Below, piece after piece: positions 1 through 8,043 of a stretch of DNA of 9,440 bases; the first letter of the stretch is position 1, and each line of letters opens with the position of its first letter. Both the position numbers and the translations under genes were made by a program. The stretch comes from Myxococcota bacterium (GTDB lineage: Bacteria; Myxococcota_A; UBA9160; PR03). The notes below the pieces were generated by a model that saw only the letters and a program-made list of their open reading frames with translations, was not told the DNA's origin and searched no databases. The stretch spans positions 1 through 9,440 of the forward strand of contig JASJBO010000276.1 of the NCBI GenBank assembly GCA_030066475.1. Direction: 5' to 3'.

Positions 1-440
1 GGGCGCTTCCGCCCGGCACGAGCCTGGTGGCCGTCCACGATGCGGCCCGCGCGCTCGTGCGGCCCGGGGCCGTGGGCCGGGTGATCGCGGTGGCGCGGCG
101 CGAGGGCGCGGCGATCCTCGCCGTGCCCGTGCGCGACACCATCAAGCGCGTGGTCGGAGAGCGGATCGAGGAGACGCCGCCCCGCAGCGCCTGCTGGGCG
201 GCCCAGACACCGCAGGTCTTCCGGGCCGAGCTGCTGCGCGAGGCGCTCGACAAGGCCAGCGCCGAGAGCTTCCTCGGCACGGACGACGCCGAGCTCGTGG
301 AGCGGCTGGGCGTGCCGGTGTACGTCGTCGAGGGCGACGCCGACAATCTCAAGGTCACGCACCCCGAAGACCTGGTGCTCGCCGAGCACGTGCTGGCGCA
401 GCGCGCCCGGGGACGGCAGGCGGGGGGCACCGCCTCGTGA
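1..440 (+). CDS. ispD: IspD, 2-C-methyl-D-erythritol 4-phosphate cytidylyltransferase, 3' part (5' end outside window)
   Basis: The reading frame is open from base 3 and gives about 145 residues ending at TGA 438-440. IspD couples CTP and MEP to make CDP-methylerythritol, the third step of the cytosolic MEP isoprenoid pathway. Visible family motifs are VHDAAR (33-50), VRDTIKRV, the CWAAQTPQVF segment, TDDAELVE, and near the end VEGDADNLKVTHPEDL. The last of these carries the conserved Lys of the substrate pocket (codon 351-353). Full-length family members are about 225-235 residues, so roughly the first third is missing, including the glycine-rich nucleotide-binding loop. A GTG at position 27 is an internal codon and not a start. 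The C-terminus has a short non-conserved tail (RARGRQAGGTAS). ispF follows directly, the standard pathway pairing. The TGA stop overlaps a GTG that opens a chain of minicistrons leading into ispF. Confidence 0.93.
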   Translation, partial: ALPPGTSLVAVHDAARALVRPGAVGRVIAVARREGAAILAVPVRDTIKRVVGERIEETPPRSACWAAQTPQVFRAELLREALDKASAESFLGTDDAELVERLGVPVYVVEGDADNLKVTHPEDLVLAEHVLAQRARGRQAGGTAS

Positions 441-479
441 CCGTGGGGATCGCGTGAGGATCGCATGAGGATCGCATGA
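437..479 (+). promoter_or_regulatory. Chain of three stop/start-overlapping minicistrons between ispD and ispF
   Basis: Seen directly: GTG 437-439 overlaps the ispD stop (GTGA) and opens a 6-codon frame (M/V-T-V-G-I-A) stopping at TGA 455-457. GTG 454-456 overlaps that stop and reads MRIA, stopping at 466-468. ATG 465-467 overlaps the second stop and again reads MRIA, stopping at 477-479. ATG 476-478 overlaps the third stop and is the ispF start, reading MRIGQG. Each of the last two ATGs has a GAGGA four bases upstream (456-460 and 467-471). Inference: a ribosome leaving ispD could terminate and restart stepwise into ispF, or the repeated start sites could raise or lower ispF initiation. Whether the peptides are made is unknown. 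Confidence 0.6.
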
Positions 480-490
480 GGATCGGACAG
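447..490 (+). repeat. 11-bp tandem repeat spanning the ispF start codon
   Basis: Three consecutive 11-bp units occupy 447-457 (GGATCGCGTGA), 458-468 and 469-479 (both GGATCGCATGA). A fourth, diverged unit at 480-490 keeps only GGATCG and belongs to the ispF coding sequence. Each full unit contains a stop, a start and a Shine-Dalgarno-like GAGGA shared with its neighbour. Copies could therefore be gained or lost without disrupting the ispF reading frame, since ispF always starts in the last copy. Slipped-strand duplication is the likely origin (inference). Confidence 0.85.
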
Positions 491-982
491 GGCTTCGACG
501 CGCACCGCCTGGTGGCGGGCCGGCCGCTGTGGCTCGGCGGCATCGAGGTGCCCCACGACCGCGGGCTCGAGGGTCACTCGGACGGCGACGCGCTGCTCCA
601 CGCCGTCACCAGCGCCATCCTGGGCGCCCTGGGCGAGGGCGATCTCGGACGTCACTTCCCGTCCTCCGACCCGGCGCTCGCAGGCGTGGCGAGCGCCGAC
701 CTGCTCGCGCGCGTCGCGGCCATGGCCCGTGCCGCGGGCTTTGCCCTTGGCAACGTGGACGCCACGGTCGTGGCGCAGGAGCCGCGCCTGGCGCCGCACC
801 TCGAGAAGATGCGCTCGGCCATCGCCGCCGTGCTCGACACGGAGGAGAGCCGGGTGAACGTCAAGGCCACGAGCACCGACCGGCTCGGCGCCATCGGGCG
901 CGGCGAGGGCATCGCGGCCCTGGCGGTGGTGCTGCTGGTGCCGGCGGGGGGCGAGCCGACGACGGGGGAGGGCGGGGCGTGA
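476..982 (+). CDS. ispF: IspF, 2-C-methyl-D-erythritol 2,4-cyclodiphosphate synthase
   Basis: The gene encodes 168 residues against the usual 155-160. IspF cyclises CDP-methylerythritol 2-phosphate to MEcPP with release of CMP, as a cytosolic homotrimer. The divalent-metal ligands are in their standard places: D8 and H10 in GFDAH, and H42 in [10 protein letters not shown] (34-42 region). The GEGDLG and HFPSSDP segments follow, and the C-terminal signature is [18 protein letters not shown]. The extra length is a Gly/Pro/Glu-rich tail after the last strand. The start is fixed by the [12 protein letters not shown]-terminus, which matches the family exactly. It is the last of three starts created by the 11-bp repeat. 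The stop overlaps the cysS GTG by four bases (GTGA, 979-982), so translation of cysS is probably coupled to it. Confidence 0.97.
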   Translation: MRIGQGFDAHRLVAGRPLWLGGIEVPHDRGLEGHSDGDALLHAVTSAILGALGEGDLGRHFPSSDPALAGVASADLLARVAAMARAAGFALGNVDATVVAQEPRLAPHLEKMRSAIAAVLDTEESRVNVKATSTDRLGAIGRGEGIAALAVVLLVPAGGEPTTGEGGA

Positions 983-2388
983 GCGGCCTCCAGCTCTACA
1001 ACACGCTCAGCCGGCGCAAGGAGGCCTTCGAGCCGCTCGAGCCCGGCCACGTGCGGATCTACAGCTGCGGCCCCACGGTCTACAGCGCCCAGCACATCGG
1101 CAACCTGCGGCCCTACCTGTTCGCGGATCTCCTGCGGCGCACCCTCGAGTACGAGGGCTACCGGGTCACCCACGTCATCAACATCACCGACGTGGGCCAC
1201 CTCACCGACGATGCCGATGCCGGGGAGGACAAGATGGAGGTGGCGGCCCGCCAGAGCGGCCGCCGGGCCGGGGAGATCGCCGCGGAGTTCGAGCGCCAGT
1301 GGAAGGAGGACTGCCGCCGCGTGGGCTGCCTGCCGGCCCACCACTACCCGCGCGCCAGCGAGCACATCCCCGAGCAGATCGAGATGGCCCGGGCCCTCGA
1401 GGCGGGCGGCTACACCTATCGCATCGACGACGGGCTCTACTTCGACGTCTCCCGCTTCCCCCGCTACGCCGAGCTCGCGCGCCTCGACCTCGAGGGCCAG
1501 GAGGGCGGCGCGCGCATCGGCGACGTCCAGGGCAAGCGCAACGCGGCCGACTTCGCGGTGTGGAAGTTCGCGGCGCCGGGCGTGAAGCGGCAGCAGGAGT
1601 GGGACTCGCCCTGGGGCCGGGGCTTCCCGGGCTGGCACCTCGAGTGCTCGGCCATGAGCGTCGAGTACCTGGGCACGACCTTCGACATCCACACCGGCGG
1701 CGTCGACCACATCCCCGTGCACCACAGCAACGAGATCGCCCAGAGCGAGTGCGCCCTGGGCGTCCATCCCTGGGTGCACGTGTGGATGCACGAGGAGTTC
1801 CTCGACTTCCGCGGCGAGAAGATGAGCAAGTCCAAGGGCAACATCTACGTGCTCGACGACCTCGTGGCCCAGGGCGTCGAGCCGCTCGCCTACCGCTACT
1901 TCTTCCTCCAGGCCCACTACCGCCAGCAGCAGACCTTCACCGACGAGGCGCTGGCCGCGGCCGCCACGGGCCACGACCGGCTCGTGGCCCTGGCCGCGAC
2001 GCTTCGCGAGGCGGCGGGGCCCGTCGACGAGGCGAAGCTGGCGGCCCAGCGCGAGCGCTTCCGCGAAGCCCTGCGCGACGACCTCAATGCGCCGCGCGCC
2101 ATGGCGGTGGTCTGGGAGGTGGCCCGCAGCGCCGACCTCAGCGAGGCCGAGCGCTGGGCCCTGCTCGCCGACTTCGACCGCGTGCTGGGCCTCGACCTCG
2201 CGAACGCGGTGCCGCGCGCCGCGGTGCGCGAGAGCGACCCGCGCATCGACGCCCTGGTGGCCGAGCGCGAGGAGGCCCGCGCCCGCAAGGACTTCGCCAC
2301 GGCCGACCGCATCCGCGACGAGCTGGCGGCGGAGGGTATCCTTCTCGAGGACACGCCCGACGGAGCCCGCTGGCGCCGGAGACCATGA
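979..2388 (+). CDS. cysS: CysS, cysteinyl-tRNA synthetase
   Basis: A class Ia aminoacyl-tRNA synthetase of 469 residues (E. coli has 461), charging tRNA-Cys in the cytosol. Visible signatures: C30 in [12 protein letters not shown] at 39-42 as the HIGH motif, C223 in WHLECSAMS, and H248 and E252 in HHSNEIAQ. C30, C223, H248 and E252 correspond to the four zinc ligands that select cysteine. KMSKS lies at 281-285, followed by the helical anticodon-binding part. The start is GTG 979, which overlaps the ispF stop and has a purine-rich GGGGGAGGG just upstream. The frame remains open far upstream, but those codons lie inside ispF. The variant [15 protein letters not shown] and the stretches EDKMEVAAR and [11 protein letters not shown] resemble a CysS subtype I associate with candidate-phyla and some other bacteria rather than the E. 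coli type. The stop overlaps the uvrB ATG (ATGA). Confidence 0.96.
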   Translation: MSGLQLYNTLSRRKEAFEPLEPGHVRIYSCGPTVYSAQHIGNLRPYLFADLLRRTLEYEGYRVTHVINITDVGHLTDDADAGEDKMEVAARQSGRRAGEIAAEFERQWKEDCRRVGCLPAHHYPRASEHIPEQIEMARALEAGGYTYRIDDGLYFDVSRFPRYAELARLDLEGQEGGARIGDVQGKRNAADFAVWKFAAPGVKRQQEWDSPWGRGFPGWHLECSAMSVEYLGTTFDIHTGGVDHIPVHHSNEIAQSECALGVHPWVHVWMHEEFLDFRGEKMSKSKGNIYVLDDLVAQGVEPLAYRYFFLQAHYRQQQTFTDEALAAAATGHDRLVALAATLREAAGPVDEAKLAAQRERFREALRDDLNAPRAMAVVWEVARSADLSEAERWALLADFDRVLGLDLANAVPRAAVRESDPRIDALVAEREEARARKDFATADRIRDELAAEGILLEDTPDGARWRRRP

Positions 2389-4388
2389 GCGACTTCAAGA
2401 TCGTCTCGGATTTCACGCCGAAGGGAGACCAGCCCCAGGCCATCCAGGCCCTGGTCGAGGGGCTCGAGCGAGGCGACCCCCACCAGACGCTCCTGGGCGT
2501 GACCGGCAGCGGCAAGTCCTTCAGCGTGGCCTGCGTGGTCGAGCAGGTCAATCGCCCGACCCTGGTGATGGCGCCGAACAAGACGCTCGCCGCCCAGCTC
2601 TTCGCCGAGTTCAAGGCGCTCTTCCCCGAGAACGCGGTCGAGTACTTCGTCTCCTACTACGACTACTACCAGCCCGAGGCCTACATCCCCTCGTCGGACA
2701 CCTACATCGAGAAGGACGCCTCGATCAACGACGAGATCGACAAGCTGCGGCACTCCACCACCCACTCGCTGCTCACGCGGAAGGACGTGCTGGTGGTGGC
2801 GAGCGTGTCGTCGATCTACGGGCTGGGTGCGCCGGAGACCTACGGCTCGATGCACGCCTACGTGGAGCCGGGCATGCAGCTCGACCGCGACGACTTCCTG
2901 CGCCGCCTGGTCGACATGCTCTACGAGCGCAACGACATCGACTTCCACCGTGGCACCTTCCGCGTGCGCGGCGACGTGGTGGAGGTCTTCCCGCAGTACG
3001 AGGCCGAGCGGGCGCTGCGCATCGAGTTCTTCGGCGACGAGGTCGAGGCCGTGGCCGAGATCGACCCGCTGCGCGGCAAGATCCTGTCGCGGCCGCGGCG
3101 GGCGATGATCTACCCCGCCAGCCACTACGTGGCCACCGAGGCGAGGCTCCAGCAGGCCGTCGAGGGCATCCGCAGCGAGCTCCAGGAGCGGCTCGCCTGG
3201 TTCCAGAAGGAGGGCAAGCTCCTGGAGGCCCAGCGCCTCGAGCAGCGCACGATGTACGACCTCGAGATGCTCGAGACCATGGGCTTCTGCCACGGCGTCG
3301 AGAACTACTCCCGCTGGCTCGACGGCCGCACGGCCGGCGAGACGCCGTACACGCTCTACGACTACTTCCCCGACGACCTGCTGGTGGTTCTCGACGAGAG
3401 CCACATCTCGGTGCCCCAGATCGGCGGGATGTACCGCGGCGACCGCGCGCGCAAGGACACGCTGGTGGAGTTCGGCTGGCGCCTGCCTTCGGCGCTCGAC
3501 AACCGTCCGCTGCGCTTCGAGGAGTGGGAGGCCCGCGCGCCCCAGCGGCTCTACGTGTCGGCGACCCCGGCCGACTACGAGCTCGAGAAGTGCGGCGGCG
3601 TGGTGGTGGAGCAGGTGATCCGGCCCACCGGCCTGATGGACCCGAAGGTCGAGATGCGCCCCGCCGCCGGCCAGGTGGACGACCTGCTGGCCGAGATCCG
3701 TGCGCGCGTCGAGAACGACGAGCGGGTGCTCGTGACCACGCTCACCAAGCGCATGGCCGAGGAGCTCACGGACTACTACGGCGAGCTCGGTGTCCGGGTC
3801 CGCTACCTCCACAGCGACATCAAGACCATCGAGCGCATGGAGATCATCCGCGAGCTGCGCGAGGGCAAGTTCGACGTGCTCGTGGGCATCAACCTGCTGC
3901 GCGAGGGCCTCGACATCCCCGAGGTGGCGCTGGTGGCGATCCTCGACGCCGACAAGGAGGGCTTCCTGCGCTCGACGCGCTCGCTCATCCAGACCATCGG
4001 GCGGGCCGCGCGCAACGCGCAGGGCGCGGTGATCCTCTACGCCGACGCGGAGACAGACTCGATCCGCGAGACCCTCTCCGAGACGAACCGGCGCCGCGAA
4101 CTCCAGGGCCGCTACAACGAGGAGCACGGCATCACCCCCCAGACGATCGTCAAGAAGATCTCGAGCCTGCGCGACTCGATCTGGGAGCAGGACTACGTGA
4201 CCGTGCCCACCCGCAGCGAGGAGCGGCGCCGCAAGGAGGACGCGATCCCGGCCCACGAGCTGCCGTCGCTCATCGAGAGCCTCCGCGCCGAGATGAAGGG
4301 GGCGGCGAAGGAGCTCGAGTTCGAGCGCGCGGCGGAGCTGCGCGACCGGATCGCCCAGCTCGAGGCCGAGCGCCTGCGGCTGTCCTGA
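2385..4388 (+). CDS. uvrB: UvrB, excinuclease ABC damage-recognition helicase subunit
   Basis: 667 residues (E. coli 673). UvrB is loaded by UvrA at bulky DNA lesions, verifies damage by threading a strand behind its beta-hairpin, and recruits UvrC. Motifs in order: the N-terminal [11 protein letters not shown]; Walker A GVTGSGKS at 38-45; the beta-hairpin region starting [12 protein letters not shown] at 91-102; helicase motif II DESH at 337-340, followed by [12 protein letters not shown]; and motif [11 protein letters not shown] at 536-544. A C-terminal UVR domain of about 35 residues ([16 protein letters not shown]) contacts UvrC. All catalytic motifs are intact. The start ATG overlaps the cysS stop (ATGA) with GGAG only three bases upstream, so coupling to cysS is likely. 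uvrC follows after a 46-base spacer holding a minicistron. uvrA is not in the window. Confidence 0.98.
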   Translation: MSDFKIVSDFTPKGDQPQAIQALVEGLERGDPHQTLLGVTGSGKSFSVACVVEQVNRPTLVMAPNKTLAAQLFAEFKALFPENAVEYFVSYYDYYQPEAYIPSSDTYIEKDASINDEIDKLRHSTTHSLLTRKDVLVVASVSSIYGLGAPETYGSMHAYVEPGMQLDRDDFLRRLVDMLYERNDIDFHRGTFRVRGDVVEVFPQYEAERALRIEFFGDEVEAVAEIDPLRGKILSRPRRAMIYPASHYVATEARLQQAVEGIRSELQERLAWFQKEGKLLEAQRLEQRTMYDLEMLETMGFCHGVENYSRWLDGRTAGETPYTLYDYFPDDLLVVLDESHISVPQIGGMYRGDRARKDTLVEFGWRLPSALDNRPLRFEEWEARAPQRLYVSATPADYELEKCGGVVVEQVIRPTGLMDPKVEMRPAAGQVDDLLAEIRARVENDERVLVTTLTKRMAEELTDYYGELGVRVRYLHSDIKTIERMEIIRELREGKFDVLVGINLLREGLDIPEVALVAILDADKEGFLRSTRSLIQTIGRAARNAQGAVILYADAETDSIRETLSETNRRRELQGRYNEEHGITPQTIVKKISSLRDSIWEQDYVTVPTRSEERRRKEDAIPAHELPSLIESLRAEMKGAAKELEFERAAELRDRIAQLEAERLRLS

Positions 4389-4434
4389 TGGCCCCGGTGT
4401 CTGTTTCCGGTGTCGTGATGCTCCCGGTGCCCTG

Positions 4435-4441
<7 letters not shown>
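4384..4441 (+). repeat. Direct repeats filling the uvrB-uvrC junction
   Basis: An 11-bp direct repeat, CCTGATGGCCC, lies at 4384-4394 and again at 4431-4441. In both copies it carries a stop codon overlapping a start codon (TGATG): the uvrB stop with the minicistron start, and the minicistron stop with the uvrC start. Between them are three related CCGGTG-centred blocks at about 4391-4401, 4404-4414 and 4421-4431. This suggests that a simple TGATG junction was duplicated and then decayed (inference). The layout parallels the ispD/ispF junction, although the repeat sequence is different. Confidence 0.7.
4388..4435 (+). other. 15-codon minicistron linking uvrB to uvrC
   Basis: ATG 4388-4390 shares its A with the uvrB stop TGA. 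The frame reads [15 protein letters not shown] and stops at TGA 4433-4435, whose A is the first base of the uvrC ATG. No Shine-Dalgarno-like sequence precedes either start. The arrangement would allow a ribosome to terminate uvrB, read 15 codons, terminate again and restart on uvrC. The peptide is hydrophobic and resembles no family known to me. It may be only a coupling device, or a chance product of the repeat. Confidence 0.45.
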
Positions 4442-6333
<1,892 letters not shown>

Positions 6334-6373
6334 GACGGGCGACGCACGCCTGAGGACGCGACCCGCTTCGAGG

Positions 6374-6399
6374 CGTTGCCGGCGCACGGGCCGGCAACG
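6374..6399 (+). terminator. Perfect 10-bp hairpin after uvrC, possible terminator
   Basis: CGTTGCCGGC (6374-6383) pairs perfectly with GCCGGCAACG (6390-6399) around a 6-base loop, 40 bases past the uvrC stop and 69 bases before the next gene. This is where the operon would be expected to end. No T-tract follows (the next bases are GGTGTGCAGG), so it is not a canonical intrinsic terminator. It could act as a Rho-dependent or 3'-end-protecting hairpin, or as a protein site. The rest of 6334-6468 contains a degenerate 20-bp repeat at 6327-6366 and the ribosome-binding site of the next gene. I could not identify a promoter in it. Confidence 0.4.
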
Positions 6400-6468
6400 G
6401 GTGTGCAGGCTGCGTGAGTCAAGCGCCCCGTGCTGCGCGCCGATTCTTGGAGGCGGAGGAGCTGCACC

Positions 6469-7353
6469 ATGCGCCTGGCGGCCTTCCTGGCAGCCCTGGT
6501 CCCGATCGCCCTGGCCGTCCCCGCGGCGGCGGAGATCTACCGGTGGACCGACGAGGACGGCCGCGTCCACTTCACGCAGAGCCTGAACGAGGTGCCCCGG
6601 AAGTACCGGAAGGAAGCGGAGCACAACGCCACGCGCACCTCGGCCAGCCGATCGCCCGTGCAGACCTACTCCACGAAGCCCGGGACGAAGCCCGCGCAGA
6701 CGAAGACGCCGCCGGCCAGCCGCGCCCCGGGAGCGGCGTCCGCGGGCAAGGTGCACCGCATCCGGGTGCAGCGGGCAGGCACGAGCATGTACGTGAACGT
6801 GCGCCTCAACAACACCGTGACGGCGCCCTTCATCATCGACACCGGCGCCTCGGACGTGCTCGTGCCCGGGGACGTCGCGCGCCAGCTCGGCCTCGACCTC
6901 GCGAACGCACGCACCCAGCGCTACCGGACGGCGAACGGCGTGATCGAGTCGCCGGTGGTGATGCTGCGCTCGGTGACACTCGGGACGGCCAAGGTCGAGA
7001 ACGTGCCGGCGAGCGTGAGCGACCACATGAGCGTCGGGCTGCTCGGCCTCTCCTTCTTCAACCACTTCAACTACAACATCGACGCGGCCCGGGGCATCGT
7101 CACCCTCCAGCGCAACGACCTGGCGGCCTCGGGCGTGATCCGTGGGGGCCGCAGCGAGCCCCAGTGGCGCGCCGAGTTCCGTGACGTCCGCTACCGCCTG
7201 CTGGCCGCGCGAGCCGAGCTCGAGACCAAGTCGGCCTCCAAGAGCCGCCTGCGGGAGCGCCTGCAGGCCGGGATCGACGAGCTCGAGCGGCAGCTCGCGG
7301 CGCTCGAGACCGAGGCCGACGCGGCCCGCGTGCCCATGGCCTGGCGCCAGTAG
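6469..7353 (+). CDS. Secreted DUF4124 / retropepsin-like aspartic protease with C-terminal coiled coil
   Basis: 294 residues. A Sec signal peptide covers about 1-21 (hydrophobic core AAFLAALVPIALAV, then PAAA before the likely cleavage site). The mature N-terminus is a DUF4124 domain (EIYRWTDEDGRVHFTQ, 22-37). A low-complexity Thr/Ser/Pro/Lys linker runs from about 50 to 92. A clan AA, retropepsin-like domain follows, with the catalytic motif IDTGAS (D124) and the family's second signature GLLGLSFFNHFNYNID further on. As in retroviral proteases there is one DTG per chain, so the active form should be a dimer (family knowledge). Residues about 240-287 are charged and heptad-like, a probable coiled coil that could drive dimerisation (inference). 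The start ATG has GGAGGAG seven bases upstream, and the signal peptide begins there, so an in-frame upstream ATG at 6430 is unlikely. Substrate unknown; location probably periplasmic or outer-envelope. Confidence 0.88.
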   Translation: MRLAAFLAALVPIALAVPAAAEIYRWTDEDGRVHFTQSLNEVPRKYRKEAEHNATRTSASRSPVQTYSTKPGTKPAQTKTPPASRAPGAASAGKVHRIRVQRAGTSMYVNVRLNNTVTAPFIIDTGASDVLVPGDVARQLGLDLANARTQRYRTANGVIESPVVMLRSVTLGTAKVENVPASVSDHMSVGLLGLSFFNHFNYNIDAARGIVTLQRNDLAASGVIRGGRSEPQWRAEFRDVRYRLLAARAELETKSASKSRLRERLQAGIDELERQLAALETEADAARVPMAWRQ

Positions 7354-7391
7354 TCCCGAGCGGGCGTCGCCGCGACGGGGGGCCACGCGAA

Positions 7392-7407
7392 CGGAAATCG
7401 CTTTCCG
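7392..7407. promoter_or_regulatory. Dyad CGGAAA-N4-TTTCCG, candidate upstream activator site
   Basis: A perfect 6-bp inverted repeat with a 4-base spacer, CGGAAATCGCTTTCCG, is centred about 165 bases before the predicted sigma-54 transcription start (7564). Bacterial enhancer-binding proteins usually bind such dyads roughly 80-200 bases upstream of sigma-54 promoters (established knowledge). It is A/T-richer than its surroundings. The assignment is inference. It could equally be an RNA hairpin in the 3' end of the upstream transcript. Confidence 0.35.
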
Positions 7408-7509
7408 CTGCCCGGCAATGTGGGCAGGCGGCGCCACTTCCGCGCGTCATGCGCCGCTGCGCGCGACCGCCGCCGGGGCTGCGGCTTCTGCCGTGGCGGC
7501 GGTGACTTC

Positions 7510-7527
7510 ACCGGCATCCCTGCCGGT
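7510..7527. promoter_or_regulatory. Dyad ACCGGCA-N4-TGCCGGT next to the sigma-54 promoter
   Basis: The perfect 7-bp inverted repeat ACCGGCATCCCTGCCGGT ends ten bases before the -24 element, centred near -46. That position suits a repressor or host-factor site for the promoter, or a terminator stem that isolates the downstream gene from upstream transcription. No T-tract follows, which weakens the terminator reading. Confidence 0.35.
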
Positions 7528-7537
7528 TGGCCGGCCC

Positions 7538-7553
7538 TGGCATCGATCTTGCT
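7538..7553 (+). promoter_or_regulatory. Sigma-54 (RpoN) promoter, -24/-12 elements
   Basis: TGGCATCGATCTTGCT matches the RpoN consensus TGGCAC-N5-TTGCW at every defined position except C6 to T. The invariant GG (7539-7540) and GC (7551-7552) are correctly spaced, which places transcription start near 7564. It lies outside any gene, 54 bases before the ATG of the next small gene (7607), which has a good ribosome-binding site. A sigma-54 promoter implies control by an ATP-dependent enhancer-binding activator, and no such activator gene is in the window. Confidence 0.7.
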
Positions 7554-7606
7554 CAACCCCAGCGCACGCCGGGCCCGCGCAGATGGGGGGCCGGCCGGAG
7601 GAGACG

Positions 7607-7993
7607 ATGCGACGACGTGGGCGGCAGCGGAGCGGAGAGTGCGGGACCCGGCGGGAGGACGAGCGGGTGCGGGTTCAGCGCGACCTCGAGAGCCTCGGCG
7701 TGAGCGCCGCCTTCTCGGCTCCGGTGGCCGCTCGGATCGCGGGACTTCGTCCGGAGCTCGGTGAAGACACCTACTCGGCCGTGCTCGACGGCGTCACGGT
7801 GGCCTTCGACGCACACCGGTCGCACTGCGACTCGCTCGCCGGGCGGGTGCAGGACATCGACGAGATCGAGCGACTGATGAAGGGCTTCGCGGGCGAGCTG
7901 CGCAAGCTCGAAGAGGGGCTGCGCATCGTGTCCGCATACGTGACGCGCATGCACACCAAGGCCGGAACCGAACGGGAGCGCCTGCTCCACTAA
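7607..7993 (+). CDS. Unrecognised small basic helical protein, sigma-54-controlled
   Basis: 128 residues. I do not recognise the family. The first 26 residues are Arg-rich (MRRRGRQRSGECGTRRED). The rest looks like an all-helical soluble domain: DLESLGVSAAFSAPVAARIAGL, then SAVLDGVTVAFDAH, then a long charged amphipathic stretch (DEIERLMKGFAGELRKLEEG). There is no signal peptide or membrane segment. The ATG at 7607 has GGAGGAG three bases upstream. A second candidate, GTG 7667, has GGGAGG eight bases upstream. The codons between the two (CGA, CGT, CGG, GGA, GGG) are unlike the GGC/CGC-rich codons of the window, so the shorter 108-residue form is a real possibility. A near-consensus sigma-54 promoter at 7538-7553 drives it. 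It is followed 50 bases later by comEC. A regulatory or nitrogen/stress-linked role is only inferred from the promoter. Confidence 0.7.
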   Translation: MRRRGRQRSGECGTRREDERVRVQRDLESLGVSAAFSAPVAARIAGLRPELGEDTYSAVLDGVTVAFDAHRSHCDSLAGRVQDIDEIERLMKGFAGELRKLEEGLRIVSAYVTRMHTKAGTERERLLH

Positions 7994-8029
7994 GCGCAGC
8001 GAGGCCCTAGGCTTCCAGGACCCCGGTCC

Positions 8030-8042
8030 CGCGGAGGCCGCG
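8030..8042 (+). promoter_or_regulatory. Hairpin holding the comEC ribosome-binding site
   Basis: CGCGG (8030-8034) pairs with CCGCG (8038-8042) around a 3-base AGG loop. The hairpin contains the only good Shine-Dalgarno sequence of comEC, GGAGG at 8033-8037, which begins six bases before the proposed CTG start at 8044. A second small stem, GGAC/GTCC (8018-8028 region), sits just upstream. If it forms, the stem would hold part of the ribosome-binding site and reduce initiation (inference). Confidence 0.4.
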
Positions 8043-8043
8043 C

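Larger units (their letters stand above)
7354..7537 (+). other. Non-coding stretch rich in inverted repeats
   Basis: No reading frame here has convincing codon use, a ribosome-binding site or a recognisable product. Perfect inverted repeats follow one another: CGTCG/CGACG (7365-7377); CGGAAA-N4-TTTCCG (7392-7407); CTGCCC/GGGCAG (7408-7427, extendable to 7405-7431 with one bulge, which then competes for CCG 7405-7407 with the previous stem); ACCGCCGCC/GGCGGCGGT (7466-7503), with an inner CGGC/GCCG stem and a TTCT loop; and ACCGGCA-N4-TGCCGGT (7510-7527). None is followed by a T-run. Some may be 3'-end hairpins of the protease transcript. Others may be activator sites for the sigma-54 promoter just downstream. 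No known riboswitch consensus was recognised. Confidence 0.6.

Noticed and set aside
1633..1648. Sigma-54-like sequence TGGCACCTCGAGTGCT
   Set aside because: It fits the consensus apart from one T in the -12 element, but it encodes the conserved WHLECS zinc-site segment of CysS and has no gene start suitably downstream. The protein explains the bases.
652..1974. A 440-codon antisense open frame opposite ispF and cysS
   Set aside because: Low-complexity shadow of cysS with no family features.
1299..2384. Possible long N-terminal extension of UvrB running through cysS in another frame
   Set aside because: The extension is Arg/Pro/Gly-rich shadow sequence. The UvrB family begins at the ATG 2385, exactly overlapping the cysS stop.
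1917..4256. A 779-codon antisense open frame opposite uvrB
   Set aside because: It mirrors the uvrB codons in GC-rich DNA, has a repetitive Leu/Val/His/Asp/Glu composition, no domain and no ribosome-binding site. Such antisense frames are expected when third positions are nearly all G or C.
7405..7431. Riboswitch or attenuator based on the competing stems at 7392-7407 and 7405-7431
   Set aside because: No known riboswitch core was recognised, and the stems lie upstream of the predicted transcription start at 7564, so they would not be in the leader of the small gene. Retained only as part of the inverted-repeat observation.
7100..7450. Antisense frame with a CPHC pair near its start (possible small zinc protein)
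   Set aside because: Only one Cys pair is present, the rest is Arg/Pro/Gly-rich shadow of the protease gene, and there is no ribosome-binding site.
7419..7606. Upstream in-frame extension of the small gene from ATG 7419
   Set aside because: The translated stretch is Ala/Pro/Arg-rich with poor codon use, crosses the inverted repeats and the sigma-54 promoter, and has no ribosome-binding site. ATG 7607 and GTG 7667 are better starts.
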